Made by a program: the position numbers and the translations under genes. A stretch of 64,000 nucleotides of DNA, from NCBI GenBank assembly GCA_937915375.1, contig CALDMO010000032.1, positions 1 through 64,000 of the forward strand, read 5' to 3'. Under the pieces are notes generated by a model. It saw only the letters and a program-made list of their open reading frames with translations. It had not been told where the DNA came from and did not search any database. The DNA comes from an uncultured Marvinbryantia sp. (lineage in GTDB: Bacteria > Bacillota > Clostridia > Lachnospirales > Lachnospiraceae). Positions 34,737 to 43,513 of the stretch are shown piece after piece (the stretch's first letter is position 1; each line of letters begins with the position of its first letter).

Positions 34737-35387
34737 CTACCATTGAAAATATTGCAGTACGTGATCGACATATTCTGGATCGCCGTAGGTGCTCCAGCCA
34801 AGCTGTGCTTTCATCATCTCGGAAAACGCATAAGTACTCTCCAGTGAGTAACCACCGTAATTTTCGACAGCCCACATAGCATAATTATTGCCGAAGTTAT
34901 ATTCCTGTAAGGCGAGTTTTACACCTTCGGTATCGCGGAGACTGTCGCAGCCTGCCATTTCCAGACAGTAGGCGAAGGTTTCTACACCTACCTGAATGGA
35001 ATAGTTTACGTCGGTGATGCTGCCGGGGAGGTTTTCATACTGAGTATTGAACGGGCTTTCAGAGCATTGAAAGATATCGGTGCCCTGTCCAGAGCTTTCC
35101 TGTTGGATCAGCGCAAGAAGGAGTGTGGAAAACTCAGGGATTCCCTGTTTTTTGCATTCGGCTTCGACGGTGTTCGCGTACTGTATGACATCCTCGTTTA
35201 CGCCAATCAGGCGTCCGCGCAGTTTGGTATTGTTGGAAACACGAGGAAGAAAGACAGCCAGAAGAATGATAAGAAGAACGGCTGCGATACTGCATCCGAG
35301 GATGAGTCTGGCGCGTTTTACCTCCTGTTCACGAGTTAGTTTGTATTTTTTTGTTTTATTTTTTGGTTGTAGTTGTTTTTTTTGCAT
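34737..35387 (-). CDS. Membrane-anchored lysozyme-like protein (CwlT N-domain type)
   Basis: A 216-residue muramidase-like protein: basic cytosolic tail (MQKKQLQPKNKTKKYK), one membrane helix (~29-50), then a lysozyme_like domain outside the cell with catalytic-type glutamate in LALIQQESSGQGTDIFQCSE and GVETFAYCL, KLALQEYNFGNNY. Relatives form the first domain of CwlT in mobile elements, but no NlpC/P60 domain or conjugation genes are present here, so it is a stand-alone envelope hydrolase. No ribosome site precedes ATG 35387; a promoter places transcription start at or next to that ATG. Confidence 0.85.
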   Translation of the reverse strand: MQKKQLQPKNKTKKYKLTREQEVKRARLILGCSIAAVLLIILLAVFLPRVSNNTKLRGRLIGVNEDVIQYANTVEAECKKQGIPEFSTLLLALIQQESSGQGTDIFQCSESPFNTQYENLPGSITDVNYSIQVGVETFAYCLEMAGCDSLRDTEGVKLALQEYNFGNNYAMWAVENYGGYSLESTYAFSEMMKAQLGWSTYGDPEYVDHVLQYFQW

Positions 35388-35393
35388 GGAATT

Positions 35394-35422
35394 ATTATAA
35401 TCGAAACAAAGGCGAATGTAAA
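35394..35422 (-). promoter_or_regulatory. Promoter of the lysozyme-like gene (apparently leaderless)
   Basis: On the minus strand TTTACA (35417-35422), 17-base spacer, TATAAT (35394-35399). Six bases separate the -10 from the A of the ATG at 35387, so the expected +1 is the start codon itself. Confidence 0.6.
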
Positions 35423-35460
35423 GGATAGGGATATTTGCCTGAAAATGGGAGGTAGCAAAC

Positions 35461-36744
35461 ATGAAACGTGAACAGATGCAGGAAGTATTAAAAAAAGAGA
35501 GTGTACACACATTATTTACGGAGCTTTACGGCGCAGGAAACGAAGAGTCAAATATGGAACGCTATATGGAGTTGGCGGACGGCTTTGAGAAAGCGTTCGG
35601 AGATACAGAGTTTGAATTGTTTTCCGCTCCGGGAAGAACAGAAATCGGTGGCAACCATACAGACCACAATCATGGAAAGGTGCTGGCAGGCAGCGTGAAT
35701 CAGGATTGTATCTGTGCGGCAAGAAAAACAGATAAAAATCAGATCCATATCATCAGCGAGACGTTTCATCAGGATTTTGTGATCAATCTGGACAATCTGT
35801 CTGCGGATGGAAAAACCAGCGGCACGGTTGCGCTTGTAAAGGGGATTTTGGCAGGATTTCGGGAGAAAGGCTTTGCAATCGGCGGATTTGACGCTTATAC
35901 GACCAGTACGGTGATTGGTTCAGCCGGTGTGAGCTCTTCTGCGTCTTTTGAAATGCTGATTTGTGCGATCTTAAATTATTTCTTTAATGAAAATAAACTG
36001 ACGGTGACGAATTACGCACATGCGGGACGTTATGCGGAAAATAAATACTGGAACAAGGCGTCAGGTCTGCTTGACCAAATGGCTTGTGCAAGCGGCGGTA
36101 TTGTGACGATTGATTTTAAGGATAATGAAAATCCTAAGGTAGAAAAGATTGATTTCAGCTTGGATGAGATTGGTTGTGAGCTTTTGATCGTTAATACCGG
36201 AAAGGGACATGCGAATATGAGCGACGAGTATTCAGCGGTTCCGGTGGAAATGAAGAAAGTGGCTGCCTTCCTTGGTAAAGAAGTGCTGGCAGAGATTCCG
36301 TATGAAACGTTTATGGAAAAGCTGCCGGAGATCAGAAAGGCATTGGGAGACCGCTGCGCGCTGCGTGCCCTGCATTTCTATGCAGAAAATGAACGCGTGG
36401 ACAGTGAAGTGGCAGCTTTGAAAGAAAAACGTTACGATGATTTCCTGCGCCTGATCTGCGAATCCGGGGATTCTTCCTGGAAATGGCTGCAGAACTGCTA
36501 TTGCATCGAAACGCCGCAAGAGCAGGCAATCTGCTATGCGCTGGCTATGACAGATCTGTATCTGAAAAAGATTAAAAAGAGTGCGCACCGCATTCACGGA
36601 GGCGGCTTTGCCGGTGTGATCATGGTCATTCTTCCGAAAGAAGAAGTTGCGGGTTATACAAAATACATTGAAGAAAAAATGGGTGAAAAATGTGTTTACC
36701 GCATGACTATCCGCAAATACGGCGCGATTCATATGGAACTGTAA
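35461..36744 (+). CDS. galK: Galactokinase
   Basis: GHMP kinase phosphorylating galactose to galactose-1-phosphate, first step of the Leloir pathway. 427 residues, slightly longer than the E. coli form. Motifs: galactose-binding APGRTEIGGNHTDHNHG (~57-73), ATP-binding GSAGVSSSASFE (~157-168), and C-terminal HRIHGGGFAGVIMV. Ribosome site GGGAGGTAGC. galE, galT and a lac/gal regulator are not adjacent. Divergent from the lysozyme-like gene. Confidence 0.95.
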   Translation: MKREQMQEVLKKESVHTLFTELYGAGNEESNMERYMELADGFEKAFGDTEFELFSAPGRTEIGGNHTDHNHGKVLAGSVNQDCICAARKTDKNQIHIISETFHQDFVINLDNLSADGKTSGTVALVKGILAGFREKGFAIGGFDAYTTSTVIGSAGVSSSASFEMLICAILNYFFNENKLTVTNYAHAGRYAENKYWNKASGLLDQMACASGGIVTIDFKDNENPKVEKIDFSLDEIGCELLIVNTGKGHANMSDEYSAVPVEMKKVAAFLGKEVLAEIPYETFMEKLPEIRKALGDRCALRALHFYAENERVDSEVAALKEKRYDDFLRLICESGDSSWKWLQNCYCIETPQEQAICYALAMTDLYLKKIKKSAHRIHGGGFAGVIMVILPKEEVAGYTKYIEEKMGEKCVYRMTIRKYGAIHMEL

Positions 36745-36751
36745 AAATTTA

Positions 36752-36931
36752 TTAATCAATATAATTTTGTGAGCATTTTACGCACGCGGAGTTGCGGCTG
36801 CAGACGAAGGAGGTCATCACATCCTCCGGATAGCGGCTGCAGCTCCCTTTTTTGTATGTGACGGTATGTATGACTTTTGAGGCGTCTGTTGGACATTTGT
36901 AATCGTAATTTTTGGTGTATTCTAATTCCAT
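36752..36931 (-). CDS. Small cysteine-rich protein, 59 residues
   Basis: Reading the minus strand from ATG at 36931 gives 59 residues beginning MELEYTKNYDYKCPTDASK and ending SACVKCSQNYID. Five cysteines occur: one in YKCP, one in GSCSRY, and FVCSRNSACVKC with C-x5-C-x2-C spacing, which suggests metal binding. AAAGGA lies 8 bases before the ATG, a good site. No signal peptide or membrane segment is seen. I do not recognise a family. It ends 7 bases from the converging galK stop and lies downstream of the LUD gene on the same strand, so it could be cotranscribed with it. Confidence 0.65.
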   Translation of the reverse strand: MELEYTKNYDYKCPTDASKVIHTVTYKKGSCSRYPEDVMTSFVCSRNSACVKCSQNYID

Positions 36932-36978
36932 GATAAAATCCTTTTTGTGTTTTTATATTTTTAAAAAAGTAATTTTTC

Positions 36979-37611
36979 TTAGAAGCCAAGCGCTTCTCCG
37001 ACGAGAATTACATGCACGCGTCCCGAAAAACGGTTGTAATGCGTCACATGCAGCATGTTGCAGATTTTATGCGGAGACAGGCAGTTGTGACAGATACCGT
37101 CTTTGGCGCATGGCGTTTCCAGATGCAGACGCATGGCGTTTGGCGGCGCGGCTGTGTAATGAGCGCGGTTTATCGCTGCTTCCAGAGATGGCTCCACTTT
37201 ATTCATACCTGCGATGACGATTACATGATCAGGCCCGTAGGAGAGCGCGGCCACACGATTGCCGGTACCATCGATGTTGACAAGCTGTCCGTCCAGTGTG
37301 ATCGCATTTGCGCTCATCAGATAATAATCAGCGGAGAAGGCCTTGCGGTAAAAGGCTTTCATATCTTCCGGTTTTACATCCGCGCGGTCCCATAATGTGA
37401 CCGGAGTATTTTTCAGGGCTTCTATCAGGCCGCATTCCTTGATGGATTCCGAACCGCCCCAGGTGACGGTCGAACCTTCTGCGATCAAAGACAGTGCCGC
37501 TTCGCAGGCAGATTTGGCGTCTGCACAGTAGGTTGCCTCCATGCCACGTTTTTTCAAGGCTTTTATTAAGGTTTCTGCTTGTTTTTCGTAAAATGCAGCT
37601 ATTGCACTCAT
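36979..37611 (-). CDS. LUD-domain protein (lactate utilisation family, LutC/DUF162-like)
   Basis: A 210-residue single-domain LUD protein. Seen: GSTVTWGGSESIKECGL, DYYLMSANAITLDGQLVNIDGTGNRVAAL and GPDHVIVIAGMNKVEPSLEAAI, all typical of the short clostridial LUD proteins. C-terminal cysteines in CAKDGICHNCLSPHKIC form a cluster that could bind iron-sulfur or zinc. LutA and LutB are not adjacent, so a role in lactate oxidation is not established. GGAGG before ATG 37611 decides the start; the longer frame to 37668 has no site. Confidence 0.88.
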   Translation of the reverse strand: MSAIAAFYEKQAETLIKALKKRGMEATYCADAKSACEAALSLIAEGSTVTWGGSESIKECGLIEALKNTPVTLWDRADVKPEDMKAFYRKAFSADYYLMSANAITLDGQLVNIDGTGNRVAALSYGPDHVIVIAGMNKVEPSLEAAINRAHYTAAPPNAMRLHLETPCAKDGICHNCLSPHKICNMLHVTHYNRFSGRVHVILVGEALGF

Positions 37612-37732
37612 GGTGAAATCCTCCTGATTGATCGTTTGATATAGGTATTTTAATTTTCTTAGTATCATTTACTATAGTGTTGGGCTATACATTCTTCAAC
37701 TCTATAATTTAATGATTATACCATAAAACCTG

Positions 37733-37761
37733 TTGAAAATCCACGCTTTTACCCGTATAAT
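37733..37761 (+). promoter_or_regulatory. Promoter of argS
   Basis: TTGAAA (37733-37738), 17-base spacer, TATAAT (37756-37761), 68 bases before argS. The leader holds a CCGCC/GGCGG hairpin but no T-box sequence. Confidence 0.75.
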
Positions 37762-37828
37762 AGCTAGATAGACCGCCTTATGACAGAAACGGCGGCGCAC
37801 AGGTTTTGAGCATAGAAGGAGTTTAAAT

Positions 37829-39592
37829 ATGGAAAAGATTATTAAAATGATCGAGCAGGAAATGATCCCTGCATTTGAAAAAGCTGGTTATGATGCCGCA
37901 TTGGCAAAGGTGACGGTTTCCAATCGTCCGGATCTTTGTGAATATCAGTGCAACGGCGCGATGGCAGGCGCAAAGCTGTACAAGAAGGCGCCGATCATGA
38001 TTGCGAACGACGTGGTGGCGAATTTAAAAGACAGCGCGACGTTTGAGCATGTCGATGCGGTGAATCCGGGTTTTATTAATCTGAAACTGTCCGGCGCTTT
38101 TCTGGCGGATTATATGAACGGTATGCAAGAGGCAGAAGCGCTCGGTGTAGAAAAAGCTGTCAAACCGAAGAAGATTATCGTGGACTACGGCGGAGCAAAT
38201 GTAGCGAAACCACTTCATGTCGGACATTTGCGTTCTGCGATTATCGGAGAGAGCATTAAGCGCATGGGACGTTTTATGGGACATGAGGTGATCGGTGATG
38301 TACATTTGGGCGATTGGGGGCTGCAGATGGGACTGATCATTACAGAGCTTCATAAACGTCAGCCGGCTTTGGTATATTTCCAGGCCGATTTCACAGGGGA
38401 ATACCCGGAAGAAGCGCCGTTTACAATCAGTGATTTGGAGGAAATTTATCCGGCGGCCAGCAAAAAATCAAAAGAGGATGAAGCATATCGTGCGGAAGCG
38501 CTTGAGGCGACATTCCAGCTGCAGCAGGGCAACCGCGGATACCGTGCGTTGTGGAATCATATCATGAAGGTGTCCATTGCTGATTTAAAGAAAAATTATA
38601 GTCGTTTAAATGTGGAGTTTGATCTTTGGAAGGGTGAATCCGACGCACAGCCGTATATCCCGGATATGGTACAGAAATTAAAAGATGACGGTCTTGCGCA
38701 TGAGGATCAGGGAGCGCTTGTGGTGGATGTCAAAGAGGAGACGGACAGCAAAGAGATCCCGCCTTGCATTATATTAAAATCAGACGGTGCGTCTCTGTAT
38801 GCGACAACGGATTTGGCAACGATCGTGGAGCGTATGAAATTGTATCAGCCGGACGAACTGTTGTATCTGACCGACAAACGTCAGGAAATGCATTTTATTC
38901 AGGTATTTCGTACCGCAAAAAAAGCCGGCATTGTAAACGAAGATACGAAATTGACATTCCTTGGCTTCGGCACGATGAACGGCAAGGATGGGAAGCCGTT
39001 TAAGACACGCGACGGCGGTGTAATGCGTCTGGAGCATTTGATCGGTGATATTGAAGAAGAAATGTACCGTAAGATTGTGGACAACCATGAGATCGATCCG
39101 CAGGAAGCAAAAGAGACGGCAAAGATTGTCGGACTTTCCGCGATCAAATACGGTGATCTTTCGAATCAGGCTTCTAAGGATTATGTATTTGATATTGACC
39201 GCTTTACCTCCTTCGAGGGAAATACAGGTCCGTATATCCTTTATACGATCGTGCGTATTAAATCCATCTTAAACCGTTACCAGACTGCCGGAGGCAGTAT
39301 GACAGGAGAGATCCGCCCGGCGGCAAATGACAGTGAAAAAGCGCTGATGCTGGAATTGTCCAGATTTAACGCGGTGATGGAAAATGCATTTGAGGAGATT
39401 GCGCCGCACAAGATTTGTTCCTATATTTATGATCTGGCAAATGCGTTTAATCGTTTTTATCATGAAACGAAGATCCTTTCAGAAGAGGATGAGGCGAAAA
39501 AAGCGTCCTGGATTCAGGTTCTGCTGCTGACACGCCGTGTGTTGGAGACCTGCATTGATGTGCTGGGCTTTACCGCGCCGGAACGTATGTAA
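37829..39592 (+). CDS. argS: Arginyl-tRNA synthetase
   Basis: Class I synthetase charging tRNA-Arg, 587 residues. The N-terminal tRNA D-loop recognition domain (~1-115) is followed by the HIGH motif as HVGH (130-133) in KPLHVGHLRSAIIGE. Catalytic-core markers include GDWGLQMG and YLTDKRQEMHF. The KMSKS position is degenerate (GTMNGKDGKPFKTRDGG), as in many ArgRS. The C-terminal anticodon domain has the DALR-type features FNRFYHETKIL near the end. Ribosome site AGAAGGAG. Confidence 0.96.
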   Translation: MEKIIKMIEQEMIPAFEKAGYDAALAKVTVSNRPDLCEYQCNGAMAGAKLYKKAPIMIANDVVANLKDSATFEHVDAVNPGFINLKLSGAFLADYMNGMQEAEALGVEKAVKPKKIIVDYGGANVAKPLHVGHLRSAIIGESIKRMGRFMGHEVIGDVHLGDWGLQMGLIITELHKRQPALVYFQADFTGEYPEEAPFTISDLEEIYPAASKKSKEDEAYRAEALEATFQLQQGNRGYRALWNHIMKVSIADLKKNYSRLNVEFDLWKGESDAQPYIPDMVQKLKDDGLAHEDQGALVVDVKEETDSKEIPPCIILKSDGASLYATTDLATIVERMKLYQPDELLYLTDKRQEMHFIQVFRTAKKAGIVNEDTKLTFLGFGTMNGKDGKPFKTRDGGVMRLEHLIGDIEEEMYRKIVDNHEIDPQEAKETAKIVGLSAIKYGDLSNQASKDYVFDIDRFTSFEGNTGPYILYTIVRIKSILNRYQTAGGSMTGEIRPAANDSEKALMLELSRFNAVMENAFEEIAPHKICSYIYDLANAFNRFYHETKILSEEDEAKKASWIQVLLLTRRVLETCIDVLGFTAPERM

Positions 39593-39618
39593 ATTTTTGA
39601 CAATTTTATTAAAGTTAT

Positions 39619-39645
39619 GGGGCGGCATCGGTAGATGCCGCCTTT
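39619..39645 (+). terminator. Terminator of argS
   Basis: GGCGGCATC-GGTA-GATGCCGCC followed by a short TTTG. Strong stem, weak T-tail. Confidence 0.7.
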
Positions 39646-39753
39646 GTACGTAAAATAACGATGTGATGTATGAAGGATGGAACTTTTTTCATCAAAACAG
39701 TAATGGTAGACAATTGAAGTTGTCTGTGTTATTATCTTCATGAGGTGAGGAAA

Positions 39754-40743
39754 ATGGCTGATAAGAGGAAATTATCAACAATTCTGGGGATTTGCGGCGC
39801 TACCGTGCTTGCGTCAGGCGGCAGTGTGTTCGTGACAAATACGGCACTTTCATTGGTGGACGGCGAAAAACAAGTCACAGAGGCGGTGAAACCGGAGCTA
39901 GGAAATCAAGAAACGGAAGCTCCGCTTTCTATTGAACAATTCGCAAAAACAGAGGATTCTTTTACAATTCTTGCGAAAAAGGACAAAGAAGAAACTGAAA
40001 AAGAAACGGCATCTGCAGAAGACGGAGAAAAAGACGCGACAGGCTCTGGAACTGACGGAAGTAATACAGGCGCGTCAGACGGCAGCACCGGAAGCGCGGA
40101 CAGCGGCTCGGCTGGAAACGGAACATCGGGTGAAAGCAGCGGAGGAAGTACGTCTGGAAATACTACATCTGGCAACTCTAACGATAGTACAGGAGTCAGC
40201 TATGATGAGTGGGGCGGCTGGTACAATGCGGACGGCGATTACTACGATGGCAAGGGCGGTTATTTTGACGGCGACGGTTATCACTATGTCGGAACACCGG
40301 ATACCTTTACCGATGGCAGTATTCCGAATACATCCGTGGGGGGATCTTCATCCGGAGGAAATACTTCGTCCGGCGGCGGTTCATCATCCGGCGGCAGCAG
40401 TTGGGATGACGGCGTAGATATTATTGATCCGGGTACGGGCGGCGGCAGCGGCGCGTGGGATGACAGTTACAAATGCTATGAGATCAACAGCCGTTATTTG
40501 GCGAGAGAAGAACTGAGCAGTTGGGGATCAGAGGATCTGGCGCAGCTTAGAAATGAGATTTTTGCCCGTCATGGCAGAATCTTTACGACTCAGAAATGGA
40601 TCGACTATTTTGCAACAAAAACCTGGTACACACCGACCTATGATGCGGCTTATTTCGATGCAAATATGGGCAGCTTCTTAAACGATTACGAATGGAAAAA
40701 CCTGGATCTGATCTTGGAGCTGGAAAACGAAATCGGATATTAA
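39754..40743 (+). CDS. YARHG-domain envelope protein
   Basis: A 329-residue protein with an N-terminal membrane segment (~8-30, ILGICGATVLASGGSVFVT), a charged stretch, then a long Ser/Gly/Thr-rich linker (~105-150) and an aromatic/Gly/Asp repeat region (YNADGDYYDGKGGYFDGDGY). A second Gly/Ser linker leads to the C-terminal YARHG domain (~235-329) with LRNEIFARHGRIF. YARHG domains are extracellular and often next to peptidase or wall domains; their ligand is unknown. GAGGTGAGG precedes ATG 39754. First of three consecutive envelope genes. Confidence 0.85.
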   Translation: MADKRKLSTILGICGATVLASGGSVFVTNTALSLVDGEKQVTEAVKPELGNQETEAPLSIEQFAKTEDSFTILAKKDKEETEKETASAEDGEKDATGSGTDGSNTGASDGSTGSADSGSAGNGTSGESSGGSTSGNTTSGNSNDSTGVSYDEWGGWYNADGDYYDGKGGYFDGDGYHYVGTPDTFTDGSIPNTSVGGSSSGGNTSSGGGSSSGGSSWDDGVDIIDPGTGGGSGAWDDSYKCYEINSRYLAREELSSWGSEDLAQLRNEIFARHGRIFTTQKWIDYFATKTWYTPTYDAAYFDANMGSFLNDYEWKNLDLILELENEIGY

Positions 40744-40758
40744 GGGGAGGTACGTACA

Positions 40759-41814
40759 ATGGATAATCAGCAGTATAAATGGAGACAGAGGAAGAAACGC
40801 AATCTTTACATTACCGTATGGATTTGTTTGGTAATACTTTTTTCTATACTCGTGACTTTTGCGTATGAGGGGACACGGGCAGGCGATCCGTTGGCGGTAG
40901 CGAAAGAATACATTAAGGATACGACAGGAGCTGAGGTCAGCAAGGTGGAAACGGGAGACCGTTCTTTAAATGCGGACAATCAGTTTGTGCAGGAATACAC
41001 TTTGACCTACACAGTGGATGGCAAGGAAGTACAGCAGAAGATGAATATGGTTCAGCAGAACAAAAAGAAATACGGTCTGTTTGAACAGTGGGATGTTGCT
41101 TCGGCTGCAGCAGGCAGCTTGGAAGCAGAAATTACGGCTCCGACGGGTTCGCAGGTTCTGGTGGACGGTGTACGGCCGGATGAGAGCATGGTGAAAGAGG
41201 ACGAGGCGCTTTCACCGGGCGCGGTCTGCTATCAGCTGACCGGTGTGGCGGACGGAGCGGAGTTACAGGTAAATGGACTTCCGTTTGAGTCATATAAAGG
41301 AACGATCGAAGCGGGAACGCCAGTGATTGATGTGCGCAATTATCTTGTGGTCAGTGAAAACGCAAAGGTACAGATGGAAGAACTCGGAAAGAGCATGATC
41401 AATCAGCTGCTTACGGCAGTTGTAGAGCAAAAGGGCGCGGACAAGCTGGGCAATGATTTTGCGCAGGTGGCAAATAAAGAAAACCTGTACCGCGTAATGA
41501 CCGGAAATCTGGTCAAAGATGATGTCCTTCAGGTGAAGAGCATTTCTCTGGATGGGTTCAAACCGAAATTCGGCGAGGTATATTATCCGGGCAAGGACGA
41601 AGAAGCATATATTGGGATCGAAATGAAACTGAAATATAATGTTAGTTACGAACCGGCGGAACTTTCCGGAGAGGAAACCGAGGCAGTCGAAGAGAGCGAA
41701 TCAGAGACAGAAACGGAAGCAGTAAAAAAGGCAAAAAAAGAAGCGACTTTCTATTTCAAGTATGTAGATGGTAAATGCACGGTGACTTCTGCGGAAGTGC
41801 CGGGAGTGATTTAG
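40759..41814 (+). CDS. Membrane-anchored protein of unknown function
   Basis: A 351-residue protein I do not recognise. A basic cytosolic tail (KWRQRKKRN) and one membrane helix (~16-36, ITVWICLVILFSILVTFAY) put the remainder outside. The outside part has a segment resembling an NTF2-like or DUF4878-type fold start (DPLAVAKEYIKDTTGAEVSKVE), then a region with VDGVRPDE and ~20% acidic residues, and a Glu/Thr/Ser-rich stretch near 305-325 before a short C-terminal beta segment. 15 bases after the YARHG gene, 54 before the amidase; the three probably act together at the wall. Confidence 0.75.
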   Translation: MDNQQYKWRQRKKRNLYITVWICLVILFSILVTFAYEGTRAGDPLAVAKEYIKDTTGAEVSKVETGDRSLNADNQFVQEYTLTYTVDGKEVQQKMNMVQQNKKKYGLFEQWDVASAAAGSLEAEITAPTGSQVLVDGVRPDESMVKEDEALSPGAVCYQLTGVADGAELQVNGLPFESYKGTIEAGTPVIDVRNYLVVSENAKVQMEELGKSMINQLLTAVVEQKGADKLGNDFAQVANKENLYRVMTGNLVKDDVLQVKSISLDGFKPKFGEVYYPGKDEEAYIGIEMKLKYNVSYEPAELSGEETEAVEESESETETEAVKKAKKEATFYFKYVDGKCTVTSAEVPGVI

Positions 41815-41868
41815 CAGCAGGCAAACAGCATGGATTTTATGCAACCCTAATTAAAGCAGGGAGAATAG

Positions 41869-42777
41869 ATGAGAAGCAGAAAAAAAATTACACTGGTGCC
41901 CCTGGCGCTGGCGGCGGCAATGATGCTGACCGCCTGTGCCGGAGGCACTTCGCAAAAACAGACAGAGGCTGTGATGGCATCAGAGGCAGGACAGCGTGAT
42001 ACGGCAGCGCAGACCGAAAGTAAAAAGGAAGCGACAGTTTCCGAAACAGAAGCAGCATCGGGAAACGCACAGGCGGAGGTCGGTCTTGGCAATGCTGAGG
42101 GAACTGTAGAAGAAACAGAGACAGAAAAAATGCCGGATGAAAACGCACCGCTGATTGCAGTGGATGCGGGACATCAGGGACCTGGACAGGATATGTCCGG
42201 TCAGGAGCCGAACGCGCCAAGTTCGGATGTGATGAAAGCACGTTTGGCGACCGGTACGGCTGGAATGACGACAGGCGTCAATGAATATGAGCTGACGCTG
42301 CAGGTTGCGTTAAAGCTCAAGGAGGAGCTGACTGGGCGCGGTTATCGTGTAGTGATGACGCGGGAAACACATGATATAGATATCAGTAATATTGACAGGT
42401 GTCGTATTGCAGAGGAAGCTGGAGCGGATATTATGGTTCGGATTCACGCGAATGGTTCCGAGGACAGCAGCGTCAGCGGCGCGCTCACGATAGCGCCGAC
42501 GGAGGCAAATCCGGATACGCAGGATATTTATGAAGACAGTATGCGGCTTTCGCGGTTGGTGATTGATTCTTATTGTACGGCAACGGGATTAGATAACCGT
42601 GACATCTGGATCACCGATGAAATGACCGGGATTAACTGGAGCAATATTCCGGTGACTTACCTGGAAATGGGCTTTATGACAAATCCGGGCGACGATCAGT
42701 ATATGTGCGAGGAAAGTAATCAGATGATTATGGCTGCCGGTATCGCGGATGGCATCGACGCCTACTTTGGGAGATGA
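41869..42777 (+). CDS. N-acetylmuramoyl-L-alanine amidase (Amidase_3) lipoprotein
   Basis: Zinc amidase that cuts the bond between MurNAc and the stem peptide. 302 residues. Lipoprotein signal with LTAC lipobox (Cys ~23), a Glu/Thr/Ala-rich linker (~28-90), then the Amidase_3 domain: first zinc His in IAVDAGHQGPG, Glu in VNEYELTLQ, second His in MVRIHANGS, and catalytic Glu in VTYLEMGFMTN. Between the first His and Glu there is an insert (QEPNAPSSDVMKARLATG) seen in clostridial members. The ribosome site is GGGAGAATAG. Confidence 0.92.
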   Translation: MRSRKKITLVPLALAAAMMLTACAGGTSQKQTEAVMASEAGQRDTAAQTESKKEATVSETEAASGNAQAEVGLGNAEGTVEETETEKMPDENAPLIAVDAGHQGPGQDMSGQEPNAPSSDVMKARLATGTAGMTTGVNEYELTLQVALKLKEELTGRGYRVVMTRETHDIDISNIDRCRIAEEAGADIMVRIHANGSEDSSVSGALTIAPTEANPDTQDIYEDSMRLSRLVIDSYCTATGLDNRDIWITDEMTGINWSNIPVTYLEMGFMTNPGDDQYMCEESNQMIMAAGIADGIDAYFGR

Positions 42778-42782
42778 TGTGA

Positions 42783-43439
42783 ATGTTCTGGAATTTTATG
42801 TATAAAGCAGGACGGGTATTATCGCCGATTTTGATTCATTATCTGGCGGCGAATGTGATTATGATGATATGGGTATCTTTAAGGCTGCAGACAGATGCAG
42901 CCTTTTTGACCAGCATAACGGCAGTCGTTTTACTGCCGGTGTTTTATAGTTGGTATCAGAAAGACAGGCAGAGAGAAAGCTGCGAAAAGAAGCAGCTGCG
43001 CCTTTGGGAATGCGTTGGGATCGCCGCATTTGGTATTTTTTGCAATTTTCTGATCGGTACGCTTGCCGGAGCCGCGTCGGAGGCGCTGCAGCTGAACAAT
43101 GAGGCGCAGGAGATGCTTTACAGAAGTTCACTTTTGGTTCAGCTGATTGGAATTGGAGTGATTGTACCGTTTATGGAAGAAGTTTTATTTCGGGGACTTG
43201 TATATAAACGCCTGAAAGAGTATACTGGTAATGATTGGACTGCGATATTTGCTGCAGCGGCATTGTTTGCGGTTTACCACGGCAATCTGACACAGATGCT
43301 GTTCGCGTTTCCGATGGCGCTGGTTTTAATTATTCTTTATCGGAAATGGGGTACGCTGCGGGCGCCGGTTATCTTTCATGGGGCGGTAAATATCAGTTCG
43401 ATTCTTCTGACCGCTTATACACAGGGAACTGCCATGTAG
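42783..43439 (+). CDS. CPBP-family intramembrane glutamic endopeptidase
   Basis: Polytopic membrane protease of the CAAX/Rce1 (CPBP) group, 218 residues. Conserved motifs: EE-x3-R in MEEVLFRGLVYKRL (~132-145), F-x3-H in LFAVYHGNLTQMLFAF and the final H in FHGAVNISS. About six helices are predicted. In Firmicutes such proteases are tied to bacteriocin immunity or envelope processing; no bacteriocin gene is seen here. Five bases after the amidase stop with GGGAGATGATG as site, so cotranscribed. Confidence 0.9.
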   Translation: MFWNFMYKAGRVLSPILIHYLAANVIMMIWVSLRLQTDAAFLTSITAVVLLPVFYSWYQKDRQRESCEKKQLRLWECVGIAAFGIFCNFLIGTLAGAASEALQLNNEAQEMLYRSSLLVQLIGIGVIVPFMEEVLFRGLVYKRLKEYTGNDWTAIFAAAALFAVYHGNLTQMLFAFPMALVLIILYRKWGTLRAPVIFHGAVNISSILLTAYTQGTAM

Positions 43440-43513
43440 AAAGTTCTGCGGGATGCCGAGGTACATTCATATTTATGCGGCAGATAAAGAAGTGCAGCAA
43501 AAAGGAGAGACAT

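Noticed and set aside
34737..35387. Lysozyme-like gene as part of a conjugative element
   Set aside because: No integrase, relaxase, VirB4 or attachment repeats nearby; neighbours are housekeeping genes.
36756..36989. 77-residue minus-strand frame between galK and the LUD gene
   Set aside because: The overlapping 59-residue frame (36752-36931) has a much better ribosome site and plausible composition; the longer frame begins inside the LUD gene.
37762..37828. T-box leader before argS
   Set aside because: Leader is under 70 bases and lacks the T-box core and specifier stem.
43235..43513. Longer N-terminal version of signal peptidase
   Set aside because: The extension overlaps the CPBP gene in another frame; a strong ribosome site precedes ATG 43514 and the membrane anchor starts there.
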